NCBI GenBank assembly: GCA_024500155.1
Contig: CM044875.1
Coordinates: forward strand, 17,073,203-17,137,202
DNA from: Chenopodium formosanum
Taxonomy: Eukaryota; Streptophyta; Magnoliopsida; Caryophyllales; Amaranthaceae
Reading direction: 5' to 3'
DNA length: 64,000 nt
The translations under genes were made by a program, and so were the position numbers. A model generated the notes under the pieces. The model did no database searches, was not told the DNA's origin, and was given only the letters and a program-made list of their open reading frames with translations. Positions 45,305-55,948 of the stretch are shown here, in pieces. Numbering within the stretch: position 1 is the first letter of the stretch; every line of letters starts with the position of its first letter.

Positions 45305-46771
45305 ATGGTTACCACTCGTCGAACCGATCCTTCCCAAAACGCTGGTGGGCAGAATCAAACCCAAGTTCAGGCACGCCCACCTCGTCAGCCGCGGAACAAC
45401 CCACAATCTAACCGTGAAGATGAAGGTGACAACATGGAGGTTGAACAACCCGTTGATCAAGGAAATCAGCAACCTGTGACTAGGCAAGATCTAGAAAAGC
45501 TGACCGAGCAGTTCAACACAACTCTCCAGGATACCCTTAGACAACTAACCGAAGCTGTGAAAAACAACCAAGCTGGACCCTCTCACCGGCCACCACAAGA
45601 TCCAGGACGTCAAGCGTCGCGGAACAATCAAAGGGCACAGCCCCACAATGTTTCCCGACGGAGTGGAGGACACAGCCGTAGGGCACAGCCCCTCGGTACT
45701 ACTAGGTCCGCCCTCAGTAGATCTGGAAACCGTTGTCGACCTCCTCATGATCGGCCTGTTATATCACCTGTCCGCGTAGAATCCAGCCGGCACTCTACCG
45801 CAAGCCGACGCCGGAGGGAGGGCGAAGCGGCAAACCGGGTTAGAGACCCAGATGCAAGACAACTCATTAATGAGATGCGCTTACAACGGCGCGAGATGGA
45901 TGCCCGAGAACTCATTAATAGGCGTAGAATAATTGAGCAACGCCAAGCACGCGAAAACGAGGAGAATAGGGCACGGAGTCGTAGACGAAGCCAAAGTCCG
46001 AGATCGCCTGATCAACGGTCACCTTCTCGTCGAGAAGATGTAGGAGAATCAGAAGATCCTCCAAGGCAGGACAGATCTGAGCGGGATCCCATATCTCGTC
46101 ATACAAGCCATAGACCTCTGGAAGAAGGAAGAACTCGAGACCAAGATGAGCAGCCACCACGGTTGCCGTCACATTTGTCCATGCCGCTAACCCCATTGAG
46201 CCAGGAACTAATGAATGCACCAAAAGTGGACAAGGTCAAGATGCCTACCATAGAGCCTTTCGCTGGAAATACTGATCCTGATGAGCACTTAGCCGCATAT
46301 GCCGCGCAAATGAGTGTACAAACAAGTTGCGAGGCCACATGGTGTAAGTACTTCCCCACCACTCTAAAGGGACAAGCCTTGTTGTGGTTCCAAAAGTGTG
46401 TGCCTAAAGGTAGCATCCATAGCTACCAAGACTTGGAACGTGTGTTTGTTAGTCGTTTCAAGCACGCAGCAAGACAGAAGAAAACAAGTGTCAATCTGAT
46501 GGCTGTAACACAAGGGAAGACGGAGACCTTGCAGAACTATATACGAAGGTTCAATCAAGAATCTTTGAAAATTCAAAACTTACCAGATGAGACAGCCCTA
46601 ACAGCCTTTTTGGCCGGGCTGAGTTCCACGGATTTCAAATTTAAGCTGATCGAGTCGGGGGTTTCAACCCTCACTGAAGCCATGGAACGGGCACACAAGA
46701 ACATACAAGCCTCGGAAGTTTGTGGCACAAGCCGTGAAATTAATCCACCAGAGAAAAAAAAGGAAACATGA
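45305..46771 (+). CDS. Gag of the Retand-like element
   Basis: 488 residues from ATG 45305 (MVTTRRTDPSQNAGG). This is the first ATG after the PBS, although the frame is open from within the LTR. Residues 1-300 are basic and disordered (Arg/Ser/Gln-rich). From about residue 308 follows the gag core (KMPTIEPFAGNTDPDEHLAAY ... KYFPTTLKGQALLWFQK ... YIRRFNQESLKIQNLPDETA). It forms the particle. The zinc knuckle is not in this frame; it lies downstream in the pol frame. The frame ends at TGA just after an A8 run (46754-46761). Confidence 0.9.
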   Translation: MVTTRRTDPSQNAGGQNQTQVQARPPRQPRNNPQSNREDEGDNMEVEQPVDQGNQQPVTRQDLEKLTEQFNTTLQDTLRQLTEAVKNNQAGPSHRPPQDPGRQASRNNQRAQPHNVSRRSGGHSRRAQPLGTTRSALSRSGNRCRPPHDRPVISPVRVESSRHSTASRRRREGEAANRVRDPDARQLINEMRLQRREMDARELINRRRIIEQRQARENEENRARSRRRSQSPRSPDQRSPSRREDVGESEDPPRQDRSERDPISRHTSHRPLEEGRTRDQDEQPPRLPSHLSMPLTPLSQELMNAPKVDKVKMPTIEPFAGNTDPDEHLAAYAAQMSVQTSCEATWCKYFPTTLKGQALLWFQKCVPKGSIHSYQDLERVFVSRFKHAARQKKTSVNLMAVTQGKTETLQNYIRRFNQESLKIQNLPDETALTAFLAGLSSTDFKFKLIESGVSTLTEAMERAHKNIQASEVCGTSREINPPEKKKET

Positions 46772-49700
46772 GGATGAACCTTCACGGAACCAACCATCCA
46801 AACGATCCAACCTGATCACAGATCATGGTAACGACCCTCGGTACAACCGTAATCGTCGAGAGATCTACCTGGATATCAAAGAGAAAAACATGTTGCCAAG
46901 GCCCCCTGTAGTTCGAACCCCTGAACAGAAGAGGGACAAGAGACTCTGGTGCGAGTATCATCGCGAATGCGGGCATACCACAAGGAATTGTAGGGAGTTA
47001 AAGAAAGCTCTTGATCAACTTGCTGACGAAGGAAAACTTAACAGATACCTTAAAGAATCTGACCGCTCCAACAAGGAGAAAGAAAGGGCAAAAGAGACTC
47101 GTAGCGATGACACCGGTGGACATGTCGCGGTCATTGCCGGTGGCCTGGCACTCGGAGGTTCAATGAACAAAGCAAAAGACAACCTACGAACCTTGCAACA
47201 TCAAGTGCTCAAGGTCGCACCCACTTCAACGCCCTCTTCGCCTATCATGACGTTCGGGGGAAAGCCAGAACGCCCTTTGCAAGTCCCCCACGACGACCCC
47301 TTGGTCATTGAGATGAAAATTGCCAACTTCAGAGTTAGTCGAGTGCTCGTCGACAGCGGGTCATCAGCAGACCTCATCACCCTTGATTGCTTGAGGCGTT
47401 TGAAATACAACGAAGAAGATTTAGCGCCCGTAGACAGACCCTTAATCGGCTTCGGGGGACAGTCCGTCTTTCCCAAAGGAACAATTCGTTTACCAGTTCG
47501 ACTTGGTCCCAAAGGGAAAGGTAGATCGGTGATCACCCACTTTTTGGTGGTGGACACACCCTTGCCCTACAATGTCATACTCGGACGACCATTATTGAAC
47601 AAGGTAAAGGCGGCTATATCAGTCTATCAGCTGCTCATGCAATTCGAACTTGAAGATGGAACAGTTGGGAAAGTATATGGAGACCAAGGATCCGCTAGAG
47701 AATGCTACGTCAATAGCTTGAAGCGAGCATCAGAAGCACCCGCGGAACCATCAAAGAAGAACAAAATGACCGACCCTTCTGTCCTTTTCACTGAAGAATC
47801 GAGAGGAGTAGACAAACCCCAACCCATAGAAGAAGATACGGAAGAAGTCATCGGCACCGCAGAAGAAACAGTGCGGGTCGGAACAAATATTGACGCTGCA
47901 TTGCGCACTCAAATAATCAATGTGCTTAAGGCACATCGCGATGTCTTTGCCTACTCAGTAGACGAGATGCCCGGCATAGACCCTGCCATTATGACTCATC
48001 GCTTGAACATCAAGCTAGGCTACAAGCCTGTTAAACAAAAGTTGAGGCATCAAGGCCCCGAGCGCACTGCAGCAGCTGCAGCGGAGGTAAAGAAGCTACT
48101 CGAAGCAGGGTTCATTAAAGAATGTCAGTATACGGATTGGCTTGCGAATGTTGTATTGGTGAAGAAACCCTCTGGGGCATGGAGGATGTGCGTCGATTTC
48201 ACTGACTTAAACAAGGCGTGCCCCAAAGATGACCATCCTCTCCCTAAAATAGACAAGCTTGTGGATTCAACGGCTGGACATGCCCTATTCAGCTTCATGG
48301 ATGCAAATGCGGGATATCATCAAATCCCCATGGCAGATGATGACCAGCCACATACCGCATTCATCACTAACCAAGGAGTATATTGTTACAAGGCCATGCC
48401 TTTCGGCCTCAAAAATGCTGGAGCCACATACCAGAGGTTCATCAACAAAATCTTCGAAGGGCAATTAGGGAGAAACGTCGAAGCCTACGTTGATGACATG
48501 ATAATAAAGAGTCGCTACGAGAAAGACCATGTCACAGACTTGGTCGAAACGCTTGCGACATTGAGAAAATATGGGATGAAGTTAAACCCCAGAAAGTGTG
48601 TGTTTGGAGTCAAGGGCGGCAAATGCCTTGGCTTCCTTGTTGATGAAAGGGGCATTGAAGCTAACCCCGACAAAATCAGAGCCATCTTGGATATGCAAAC
48701 CCCTAGAAGTGTAAAGGAGGTACAGAGGCTGACCGGATGCATAGCCGCCTTGGGCAGGTTTCTTTCCAAATCGGCAGACAAGAGCTTATCTTTTTTCAAC
48801 ACCCTCAAGAGAAAAGTGTTCCAATGGGATGCAGCAGCTGAGATCGCCTTCCAACAGCTAAAAGAACACTTGGCCTCTCTTCCCAAGTTGGTTTCCCCTT
48901 TGCCTGGGGAGACATTGTTCTTATATTTGGCTATATCAGAATACTCTTCTAGCGCAGTATTAGTTGCTGAGAGGGATAGATCACAACACCCGGTATATTT
49001 TGTCAGCCATGCTTACAGAGGAGCAGAATCAAAGTATTCCCAAATTGAGAAGTTGGTGTTCGCCCTAGTCATGGCAAGTCGAAAGCTGAAGCCATACTTT
49101 CAGTCTCATCCCATTAAAGTTTTGACTAGCCATCCTATAAAGAAGGCAATCGAAGGGAGAAACCACTCAAATAGAATGACAGATTGGGCAGACCAGCTCG
49201 CAGATTTCGGTCTTGAGTATGAGCCTAGAAGGGCAATTAAAGCACAAGCCCTAGCAGATTTCATCGCCGAATGCACTCATCGCCCTGCTGATGATGGATC
49301 CAAACCATGGCAAATATATGTAGATGGCTCCTCTTCCAAGACAGGAAGCGGAGCCGGCATTCTGATCATGTCGCCGAGCAACGAAAAGTTTGAGTATGCA
49401 GTCAAGTTCGACTTCAACGCCTCAAACAATGAGGCTGAATATGAGGCCCTCATCTTGGGCCTAGAGCTGTGCCAGGTGGCAGGAGCCATAGCAGTTCATG
49501 CCTTCTCTGACTCCCAATTGATCGTGAGCCAAGTCCTAGGGGAATTCGAGGCCAAGGAAGATAGCATGCGCATGTATCTCAACAAGGTCAAAGAAACTGC
49601 TTCACCGTTATCGGAATTTCAGATCAAGCATCTTCCAAGGGCAGATAATCAACAGGCTGATGCCCTTGCACGAATGGCTAGTTCCGCCCAGGGGCTCGGC

Positions 49701-51017
49701 CCTCGCTCTATAATCTGGGAAGTTCTCAAACAACCAAGCATCAATGCACCTGCAGTTCACTACTTGGACCGGTCCAATACTTGGATGGATCAAATAGTGC
49801 ACTACATGCGAGACAACAAACTCCCAGAAGATCCTAAAGAGGCCGACACAATTAAGAAACGAGCTGAATGGTTCGTTTGGCACGAAGGAAATCTATACAA
49901 GAAGTCGTATACTCATCCCCTACTGAAGTGCATCACCCCAGAAGATGGAGACTATGTGCTACGAGAAATACACCAAGGAGCTTGTGGAAGTCATCAAGGG
50001 GCTCGGTGCATAGCAGGCAAAGCACTAAGAACGGGATTTTATTGGCCTACCCTAAGGGAGGATGCGACCAAATTAGTGCAAAAGTGTGACAAGTGTCAGA
50101 AGTTCGCCAATGTGCAAAGGCTCCCCTCGAGCCCATTACAAACTATCATCGCCACCCTACCGTTTGATAAGTGGGGCATGGATTTGCTCGGACCATTCCC
50201 AGCAGCTTCGGGGCAGAGAAGATTCCTCATGGTCGCCATAGACTATTTCACTAAGTGGATCGAGGCCGAACCCCTAGCCTCAATCACTGATAAGCAAATT
50301 CAAAAGTTCATATGGCGCAACATCATCACAAGGTTTGGCGTTCCCAGAAGTCTCGTATCAGACAATGGAAGACAATTCTATAGTCGACCGACTGTTGAGT
50401 ATTGCGAGAGGTTTGGAATACACACAAACTTTAGTGCTGTATCTCACCCTCAAGCGAATGGCCTAGCTGAGGCCGCAAACAAAATCGTACTCCACGGCCT
50501 ACAAACGATGTTAGAAGGGGCCAAAGGGTCATGGGTCGATGACCTACCAGGTGTTCTATGGTCAGCTAGAACAACTCCGAAAGATGCAACGGGCCAAACC
50601 CCGTTCACTCTTGTTTATGGCAGCGAGGCTGTGCTACCAGTCGAAATAGGGATTCCATCGCCCAGGATCACATTCTACGATTATAAGATGAATGAAGCAA
50701 ACAAAAGCATGGATTTAGACCTATTGCCTGAAATAAGGGGCAACGCCCTACTCAGATCAATTGCACAAAAACAGAAAATGACCCGTCACTTCAATAGGAG
50801 GGTCAAGGAGAAGCAGATTGGAGTAGGAGATTGGGTGCTACGCAATATAGAAGCTACAGGCCGCAAACCCGAGCTAGGAAAGTTATCCCCCAACTGGGAA
50901 GGGCCATATAAAGTCACAGAACAAGTTGCAAAAGGGACCTTCCGCCTGGAGTCTCCCGAAGGCAAAGCCTTAGAAAGGCCATGGAACGCGGAGAACCTTA
51001 GAAGGTTTTATGTTTGA
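46722..51017 (+). CDS. Pol polyprotein, complete: protease, RT, RNase H, second RNase H, integrase
   Basis: 1431 codons in the frame used after the A8 run; the listed ATG overlaps gag by 50 bases and is probably not a real start. In order: zinc knuckle CEYHRECGHTTRNC (residues 77-90), protease VLVDSGSSADLIT (about 208), RT with VDFTDLNKACPKDDHPLP, FGLKNAGATYQR and YVDD (about 588), RNase H (about 735), second RNase H starting IYVDGSSSKTGSGAG (about 864), integrase zinc domain HQGACGSH ... CDKCQ (about 1085), catalytic D (GMDLLG, about 1151), D (SDNG, about 1213) and E (LAEAANK, about 1249), then a C-terminal domain with GDWVLR and LSPNWEGPYKV. No stop or missing key residue was seen. Confidence 0.93.
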   Translation: MAQAVKLIHQRKKRKHEDEPSRNQPSKRSNLITDHGNDPRYNRNRREIYLDIKEKNMLPRPPVVRTPEQKRDKRLWCEYHRECGHTTRNCRELKKALDQLADEGKLNRYLKESDRSNKEKERAKETRSDDTGGHVAVIAGGLALGGSMNKAKDNLRTLQHQVLKVAPTSTPSSPIMTFGGKPERPLQVPHDDPLVIEMKIANFRVSRVLVDSGSSADLITLDCLRRLKYNEEDLAPVDRPLIGFGGQSVFPKGTIRLPVRLGPKGKGRSVITHFLVVDTPLPYNVILGRPLLNKVKAAISVYQLLMQFELEDGTVGKVYGDQGSARECYVNSLKRASEAPAEPSKKNKMTDPSVLFTEESRGVDKPQPIEEDTEEVIGTAEETVRVGTNIDAALRTQIINVLKAHRDVFAYSVDEMPGIDPAIMTHRLNIKLGYKPVKQKLRHQGPERTAAAAAEVKKLLEAGFIKECQYTDWLANVVLVKKPSGAWRMCVDFTDLNKACPKDDHPLPKIDKLVDSTAGHALFSFMDANAGYHQIPMADDDQPHTAFITNQGVYCYKAMPFGLKNAGATYQRFINKIFEGQLGRNVEAYVDDMIIKSRYEKDHVTDLVETLATLRKYGMKLNPRKCVFGVKGGKCLGFLVDERGIEANPDKIRAILDMQTPRSVKEVQRLTGCIAALGRFLSKSADKSLSFFNTLKRKVFQWDAAAEIAFQQLKEHLASLPKLVSPLPGETLFLYLAISEYSSSAVLVAERDRSQHPVYFVSHAYRGAESKYSQIEKLVFALVMASRKLKPYFQSHPIKVLTSHPIKKAIEGRNHSNRMTDWADQLADFGLEYEPRRAIKAQALADFIAECTHRPADDGSKPWQIYVDGSSSKTGSGAGILIMSPSNEKFEYAVKFDFNASNNEAEYEALILGLELCQVAGAIAVHAFSDSQLIVSQVLGEFEAKEDSMRMYLNKVKETASPLSEFQIKHLPRADNQQADALARMASSAQGLGPRSIIWEVLKQPSINAPAVHYLDRSNTWMDQIVHYMRDNKLPEDPKEADTIKKRAEWFVWHEGNLYKKSYTHPLLKCITPEDGDYVLREIHQGACGSHQGARCIAGKALRTGFYWPTLREDATKLVQKCDKCQKFANVQRLPSSPLQTIIATLPFDKWGMDLLGPFPAASGQRRFLMVAIDYFTKWIEAEPLASITDKQIQKFIWRNIITRFGVPRSLVSDNGRQFYSRPTVEYCERFGIHTNFSAVSHPQANGLAEAANKIVLHGLQTMLEGAKGSWVDDLPGVLWSARTTPKDATGQTPFTLVYGSEAVLPVEIGIPSPRITFYDYKMNEANKSMDLDLLPEIRGNALLRSIAQKQKMTRHFNRRVKEKQIGVGDWVLRNIEATGRKPELGKLSPNWEGPYKVTEQVAKGTFRLESPEGKALERPWNAENLRRFYV

Positions 51018-51482
51018 ATTCATATTTTTAGGTATTCAATTTGGTTTATTTTCAACACTTACACGATGTAATGGGGGCATGGGTACTACATATAGAGGCT
51101 ATGTGAACATTTCATCATCGTAAGACGTTTGGTCATAGAATAAGTGCATTTGTTGCCACGATAGTAATCAATTTCCATTAATAGCAAACTTCGTATTTTC
51201 CACCATTTTACCACTAAACTACAAGTTTACCATCATCGGCCATCCAAGGGGCTCATTAGCCCCAAGGGGCACCGAACATATATCTCCCATCCAAGGGGGC
51301 ACCAAACACATCATCGCCCACTCAAGGGGCTCGGCCGCCCCAAAGGGCATCAAGCATAATAAATACAAGTAAACATAAGTGAGCCAGAACAATCTGTTTC
51401 TTCATTGATGTTTCTTTAAATACAAAACTACTTAGAAATAAATAAATGGATACAGGAGAAAGAAAAAGCAATAAAAAGGAAA
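51018..51482. other. Spacer between pol and the antisense gene
   Basis: 465 bp. The phrase 'catccaaggggctcattagc' and variants ('cccactcaaggggctcggcc') repeat irregularly, so several weak purine-rich tracts occur. It is also the likely 3' untranslated region of the opposite-strand gene. Confidence 0.5.
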
Positions 51483-53887
51483 CTAGTCATGATGAGAATG
51501 AGAGCGAGAAGCATCATCCTCGGAATCATCCTTAGAACCACCCTGTTTCAGCACATGATATCGATTGCCGCCCACGGGAGGTTGATCAGCAGTTGGTTGA
51601 AGCTCTTGGGCTTGACTACCTTGGCCCTCATCACAAAACGAGAAGTTCTTCATCATCTCATCAAGCTCGCTTTGGAGGATTTCTTGGTATTTGCCGTAGA
51701 GAGGCTCAAATTGAAGGTTGGGGTGAACGAGTTCAAAGGCAGCCTGAAGACGACGGACTCCTGTCTCTTGCCCTAACTCGTTAGCTTCGACGCACTCTTC
51801 TTCAAGGTGGGCCCGACCGTCAGTTGTTTGGAGCCAAGCCTTTGCTATCTCTTCTTGGGTGGCACCAGTCGCCCTCAACTGCTCTTCAACAGTGGCCAAC
51901 TTTTCCTTGGCAGATTCCAACTCCCCTAGAGCCGTCTTCAGCTGTTCCTTGAGCTGATTCTTTTCTTTTCTGAGCTGGAGCTTCTTCGTGATAGCCTTGG
52001 CCTTAAGGCTCGTCACCTCTTCAAGCTGCAACCGTAGGCTGGCAACTTGCTCCTTAAGCGAATCAACCTCCTGCATGAGTGCATGGTTTTCCTTAGCTAG
52101 GCCTGTGACCATAAGCCCTCGCTGTGCAAACGCGGCGGCCCGTACCGAATACTGAAAATGATGAAATAAAGGCATGTTAATCACGGCAAAACAGTAAAAC
52201 TAACAGTAAGGAAAAGGACGGGCACAAACCTCAGCCCATGATTGCTGCATAATCTTGAACTCTTCCTCGTGATCCAAGCCTTTGAAGTGGTCGGCATCAA
52301 CAGTCGAGTAAAGGTGACCTAGTGCCGATTCAGCGCGAGCCTCTCTTCCGGAGCTGTCGAGGTCCCAAAACAGGGCCCTACTAGATGAGCCACTCCCATC
52401 ATTGCGCCTTTTCCTTTTAGGGCTTGGCGGACGCTGAGGGGAGGGCGCCATCTGCTGAGGGGATGGCACCATCTGGTCATTGCCTTCAAGCATTACTGAA
52501 GGCTGTGCTTGGTAATCTTCAGGGGCCGTACTAGAGCTGTGCCCTGGTATCACCACCGGAGCTGAAGCAACTTTCCCCCTTTCTCTCTACAAAAATGACA
52601 GGTCAATGAGATTCAAACCATCAAATGCATCAAAGTCGACAAAGATAGCTTACCAAGGGTGGGGGAGGTATATTCCTGGTTCCTTTCTTTAGTAGCTTCC
52701 TCACCGCGGCAGCTTGCAGGGCAAGGGCTTTCTGGGTCTTCAATGCTTCTGAATCCATGAGTCCTGCACAAGAGTAGGAAAAAGTTAAAACAACAACACA
52801 GAGGTGTATATAATTAAAACATGTGCGGAAGACCCCCCTCTAGCATACCCTCTGAGCGGAAGCCAAGGCCAATTGTACAAAGTTTCCTTTCATCTTCTAG
52901 AAAGGCTCGGTTGGGTATCCAATTCATGGGTAATTGAACAGCATCGCCATTGACCACGAGACCCTTAGTTTCCAACAAAAGGGCAACTACAGCTTCCTTC
53001 CGGTTCATGGGTGGAACGTCAAAATTTAAACTCAAGTTGGGTTCCCCTAAATTCGGGACCAATGGGATGTCCCAAGTACGACAATAAACAAACATAAACT
53101 GGCCCCGCCAATTTTTAACATTTGACTGTTGGTCGAGCACCACTTTGTAGCCTGTGCGGATGCGAAAGGCCCACCAGCCGGGACCAAAATTTGAATCTTT
53201 GGAGGGAGTCAATCTGAACAAGTTTCTCCAAAGCGTTAAAGTTGGAGTATGCTTTATCATGGCACAAACCACCAAAAAAGAGTACACTTTTAGCCAAGAG
53301 TTAGGCGTCAAATTGCAAATGGCTAAGTTGTACTCCCGTAACAAAAGCCTGACAAAAGGGTGAAGGGGAAAGCGCATTCCTTGCCTCAGTAAACACCAAT
53401 ATACGGCGGTACACATCGGAGGTGGAGTCGCGGGAGTGTCCCCATCTTCAGGAGCATATCCCACGTATTGGCCGGTCACACCATACTGCTCAATCATTGA
53501 CCGTGAGATTTGGCCTAGGCGGATTCTTTCTTGAAACACCGCCCTCAACCCATAGGCCTCTAAACCTTTCCCAAGTGGTTGCACGTTGCCCTGGTAATTG
53601 TGCTCTTCGTTGCCCTGGTCTTCAGCAGCCTCCGTCACTCTAACTACACCATTCTCAAGGTGCCTCCTAAATAAACCATCCCCCTCTGAGAAGGCCACAG
53701 TCACCTCACCCGGACCATAGTCCTCCTCATAAGACGAGTACGGAGACCCGCCAGGGAAATCTGGCAAAACATCGGCATAGGGGATACTAGAGGTAGCAGA
53801 ACAATCTTGTGCTACTTCCACGGCGGGTTCACCTTGTTCAACCCACCATGGTTGTCTAATGCTAGAAGAACTTGACGATGATGCCAT
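51483..53887 (-). CDS. Intact antisense gene with 'gypsy-type transposon' domain and coiled coil, four exons
   Basis: Exons on the minus strand: 53887-52849, 52763-52654, 52586-52230 and 52151-51483 (stop TAG). The three introns are GT-AG, phases match, and the product has 724 residues with no stop. Residues about 185-300 (GMRFPLHPFVRLLLREYNLA ... LTPNSWLKVYSFLV ... GWWAFRIRTGYKVV) resemble the 'putative gypsy type transposon' domain (Pfam Transposase_28), found widely in plant retroelement ORFs and of unknown activity. Exon 3 holds a basic KRKRRND stretch, a possible nuclear signal. Exon 4 has a long coiled coil (LKEQVASLRLQLEEV and following heptads). It is opposite in strand to gag-pol, so sense genomic RNA would not lose these introns. 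The start MASSSSSSSIRQPWW is the first ATG of a long open frame. Confidence 0.8.
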
Positions 53888-54980
53888 TAAAGAAAGAAAG
53901 CGTAAAAGAACAAGGGCGTACCTTAAAGTGTAGTGTCTTGCAATTAAATGAAGCTCCGGTTGATGCTAAATCACGATCACCGCCTCGACTACCTCCGAAC
54001 GAGAGCACACAAGCTTTCCTTCCACCAAACAGCGTTGCAAACGCTTTCTCTCACTAACTTTCTCTCACTACTTTGCTTACTACTTTCTCTCACTACTTTC
54101 TCTCACTAGAATTCCTTTTGAGAATGAATTTGTGAATGAAATTGTGAGTGAGAAATATGGTGTTTATATGGCTATATAACTTGAAATTCTTGCCTCGAAA
54201 AATGAGCCAAAGGACACTTGCTATTCATGCAAGAGAATGGTGTCACAGACACTTGTTACGCATGCAAGGGAATTGTGCCACACACACTTGTTGCCCATGT
54301 AGAAGAGTATGTATACTTATCAGCGCCCACTCAAGGGGCTCTCGATAAGCATCAGTTATATCATCGCCCACCATAGGGGCTCGTAAGATGGTCCAAGTCC
54401 ATACCGTTCCAAAGTAGGCATAAAAATGAGACCGTAATCAGAAAAATGGCATTTTCACCATGCTAGAGGCCTTTTTTCGCAATTCCGGTGGGCCGAAGCT
54501 CCTACGGAACTTCGGCACCACGTAGAGCTCGAAAAAATACGCAAGTTGAAAAAAAAAAAAAATTCGATTCGGACACCCGGGGACCAAGTTATGGCCTCCC
54601 GAAGTATTCATCAAAATTTACTAAGTAACGGACATCATTGCTTTCCGCGGGTGATGAGATGGGCCATTTTTAAGCATTCTTAAAAGTAATATATGGCTCC
54701 CAAGTCACTCCTTCACTCACATGGCACCCGAGCGCGAAAATGACCTCTATTTATAAGTCGGAAAGATGTGTAAACGCAATCAAAAAATTCCGAAGCCATA
54801 AACCGAGGGTTGGATCATCGCCCACAAAGATACCGGGCTACAATGCACGGGAAAATTATCGCCCACCATGGTTTATCCTAGGTTAAATCATCGACCCTCG
54901 TGTGTTGGAGCGTGCTGGTACCCAGCAAGCATGCTAGGCATCATAGCCCAGCAAGCATGCTAGGCATCATAGCCCATCAA
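53888..54980 (-). other. Upstream region of the antisense gene
   Basis: The 5' flank has CT-rich sequence in plus view (repeats of 'tttctctcactac' at 54050-54105) that would form a GA-rich leader. Further right are phrases 'catcgcccaccataggggct' like those after pol, and a small inverted repeat 'gaagctcctacggaacttc' at 54496-54514. No further gene. Confidence 0.45.
54161..54178 (-). promoter_or_regulatory. Candidate TATA region of the antisense gene
   Basis: On the minus strand 'gttatatagccatataaa' offers two TATA-like cores about 280 bp before the ATG at 53887. Inferred from position only. Confidence 0.35.
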
Positions 54981-54989
54981 GCGTAGGCC

Positions 54990-55785
54990 TGCGCAGCATC
55001 ACCGCCCAGCAGCAGCAAGCTGCGTGCCAGACAGCATCACCGCCCAGCAGCAGCTAGCTGCGTGCCAGGCAGCATCAGCGCCCAGCAGCAGCTAGCTGCG
55101 TGCCAGGCAGCATCAGCGCCCAGCAGCAGCAAGCTGCCTGCCAGGCAGCATCACCGCCCAGCAGCAGCAAGCTGCGTGCCAGGCAGCATCACCGCCCAGC
55201 AGCAGCAAGCTGCGTGCCAGGCAGCATCACCGCCCAGCAGCAGCAAGCTGCGTGCCAGGCAGCATCAGCGCCCAGCAGCAGCAAGCTGCCTGCCAGGCAG
55301 CATCACCGCCCAGCAGCAGCAAGCTGCGTGCCAGGCAGCATCACCGCCCAGCAGCAGCAAGCTGCGTGCCAGGCAGCATCACCGCCCAGCAGCAGCAAGC
55401 TGCGTGCCAGGCAGCATCACCGCCCAGCAGCAGCAAGCTGCCTGCCAAGCTGCCTGCCAGGCAGCATCAGCGCCCAGCAGCAGCTAGCTGCGTGCCAGGC
55501 AGCATCAGCGCCCAGCAGCAGCGCGTGCCAGGCAGCATCAGCGCCCAGCAGCAGCAAGCTGCCTGCCAGGCAGCATCAGCGCCCAGCAGCAGCTAGCTGC
55601 GTGCCAGGCAGCATCAGCGCCCAGCAGCAGCGCGTGCCAGGCAGCATCAGCGCCCAGCAGCAGCAAGCTGCCTGCCAGGCAGCATCAGCGCCCAGCAGCA
55701 GCTAGCTGCCTGCCAGGCAGCATCAGCGCCCAGCAGGTGTGCTCGATGCCTGCCAGGCAGCATCAGCGCCCAACAGGTGGCTCGA
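54990..55785. repeat. 38-bp tandem array, about 20 copies
   Basis: The unit reads 'gtgccaggcagcatcaccgc' then 'ccagcagcagcaagctgc'. Variants: caccg/cagcg, aagctg/tagctg, gcgtg/gcctg, and two shortened units. 'gctgcctgccaggcagc' at unit joints can form a small hairpin. As 38 is not a multiple of 3 and the unit lacks stops, several frames stay open over the array; these are not genes. Confidence 0.95.
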
Positions 55786-55791
55786 TTGTCG

Positions 55792-55834
<43 letters not shown>
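55792..55834. repeat. A43 homopolymer
   Basis: An unbroken run of about 43 A just after the 38-bp array and before 'attattattatta'. The true length may be affected by sequencing. Confidence 0.85.
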
Positions 55835-55836
<2 letters not shown>

Positions 55837-55934
55837 ATTATTATTATACTTTTACGAAGACGTGCCTCGAACACAGTTAATTTCGTCGATTTTTTCCGAC
55901 AAATTCCCAAACCGCAGGGTGCTCTTTACGACTT

Positions 55935-55948
55935 TGTCGCGGGGCTAA
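55935..55948 (+). other. Probable polypurine tract of the Retand-like element
   Basis: 'gtcgcggggctaa' stands directly before the 3' LTR. It is a short and impure purine tract. Position supports the call; sequence only weakly. Confidence 0.4.

Noticed and set aside
45138..45479. 113-codon ORF crossing the LTR/PBS border
   Set aside because: Starts in the LTR, overlaps gag in another frame and has no motif.
55062..55705. Overlapping ORFs of 114-201 codons
   Set aside because: They are by-products of the 38-bp array, which is open in several frames. No unique sequence or start context.
54990..55785. CRISPR-like repeat array
   Set aside because: Units are directly adjacent without unique spacers, and this is a plant retrotransposon.
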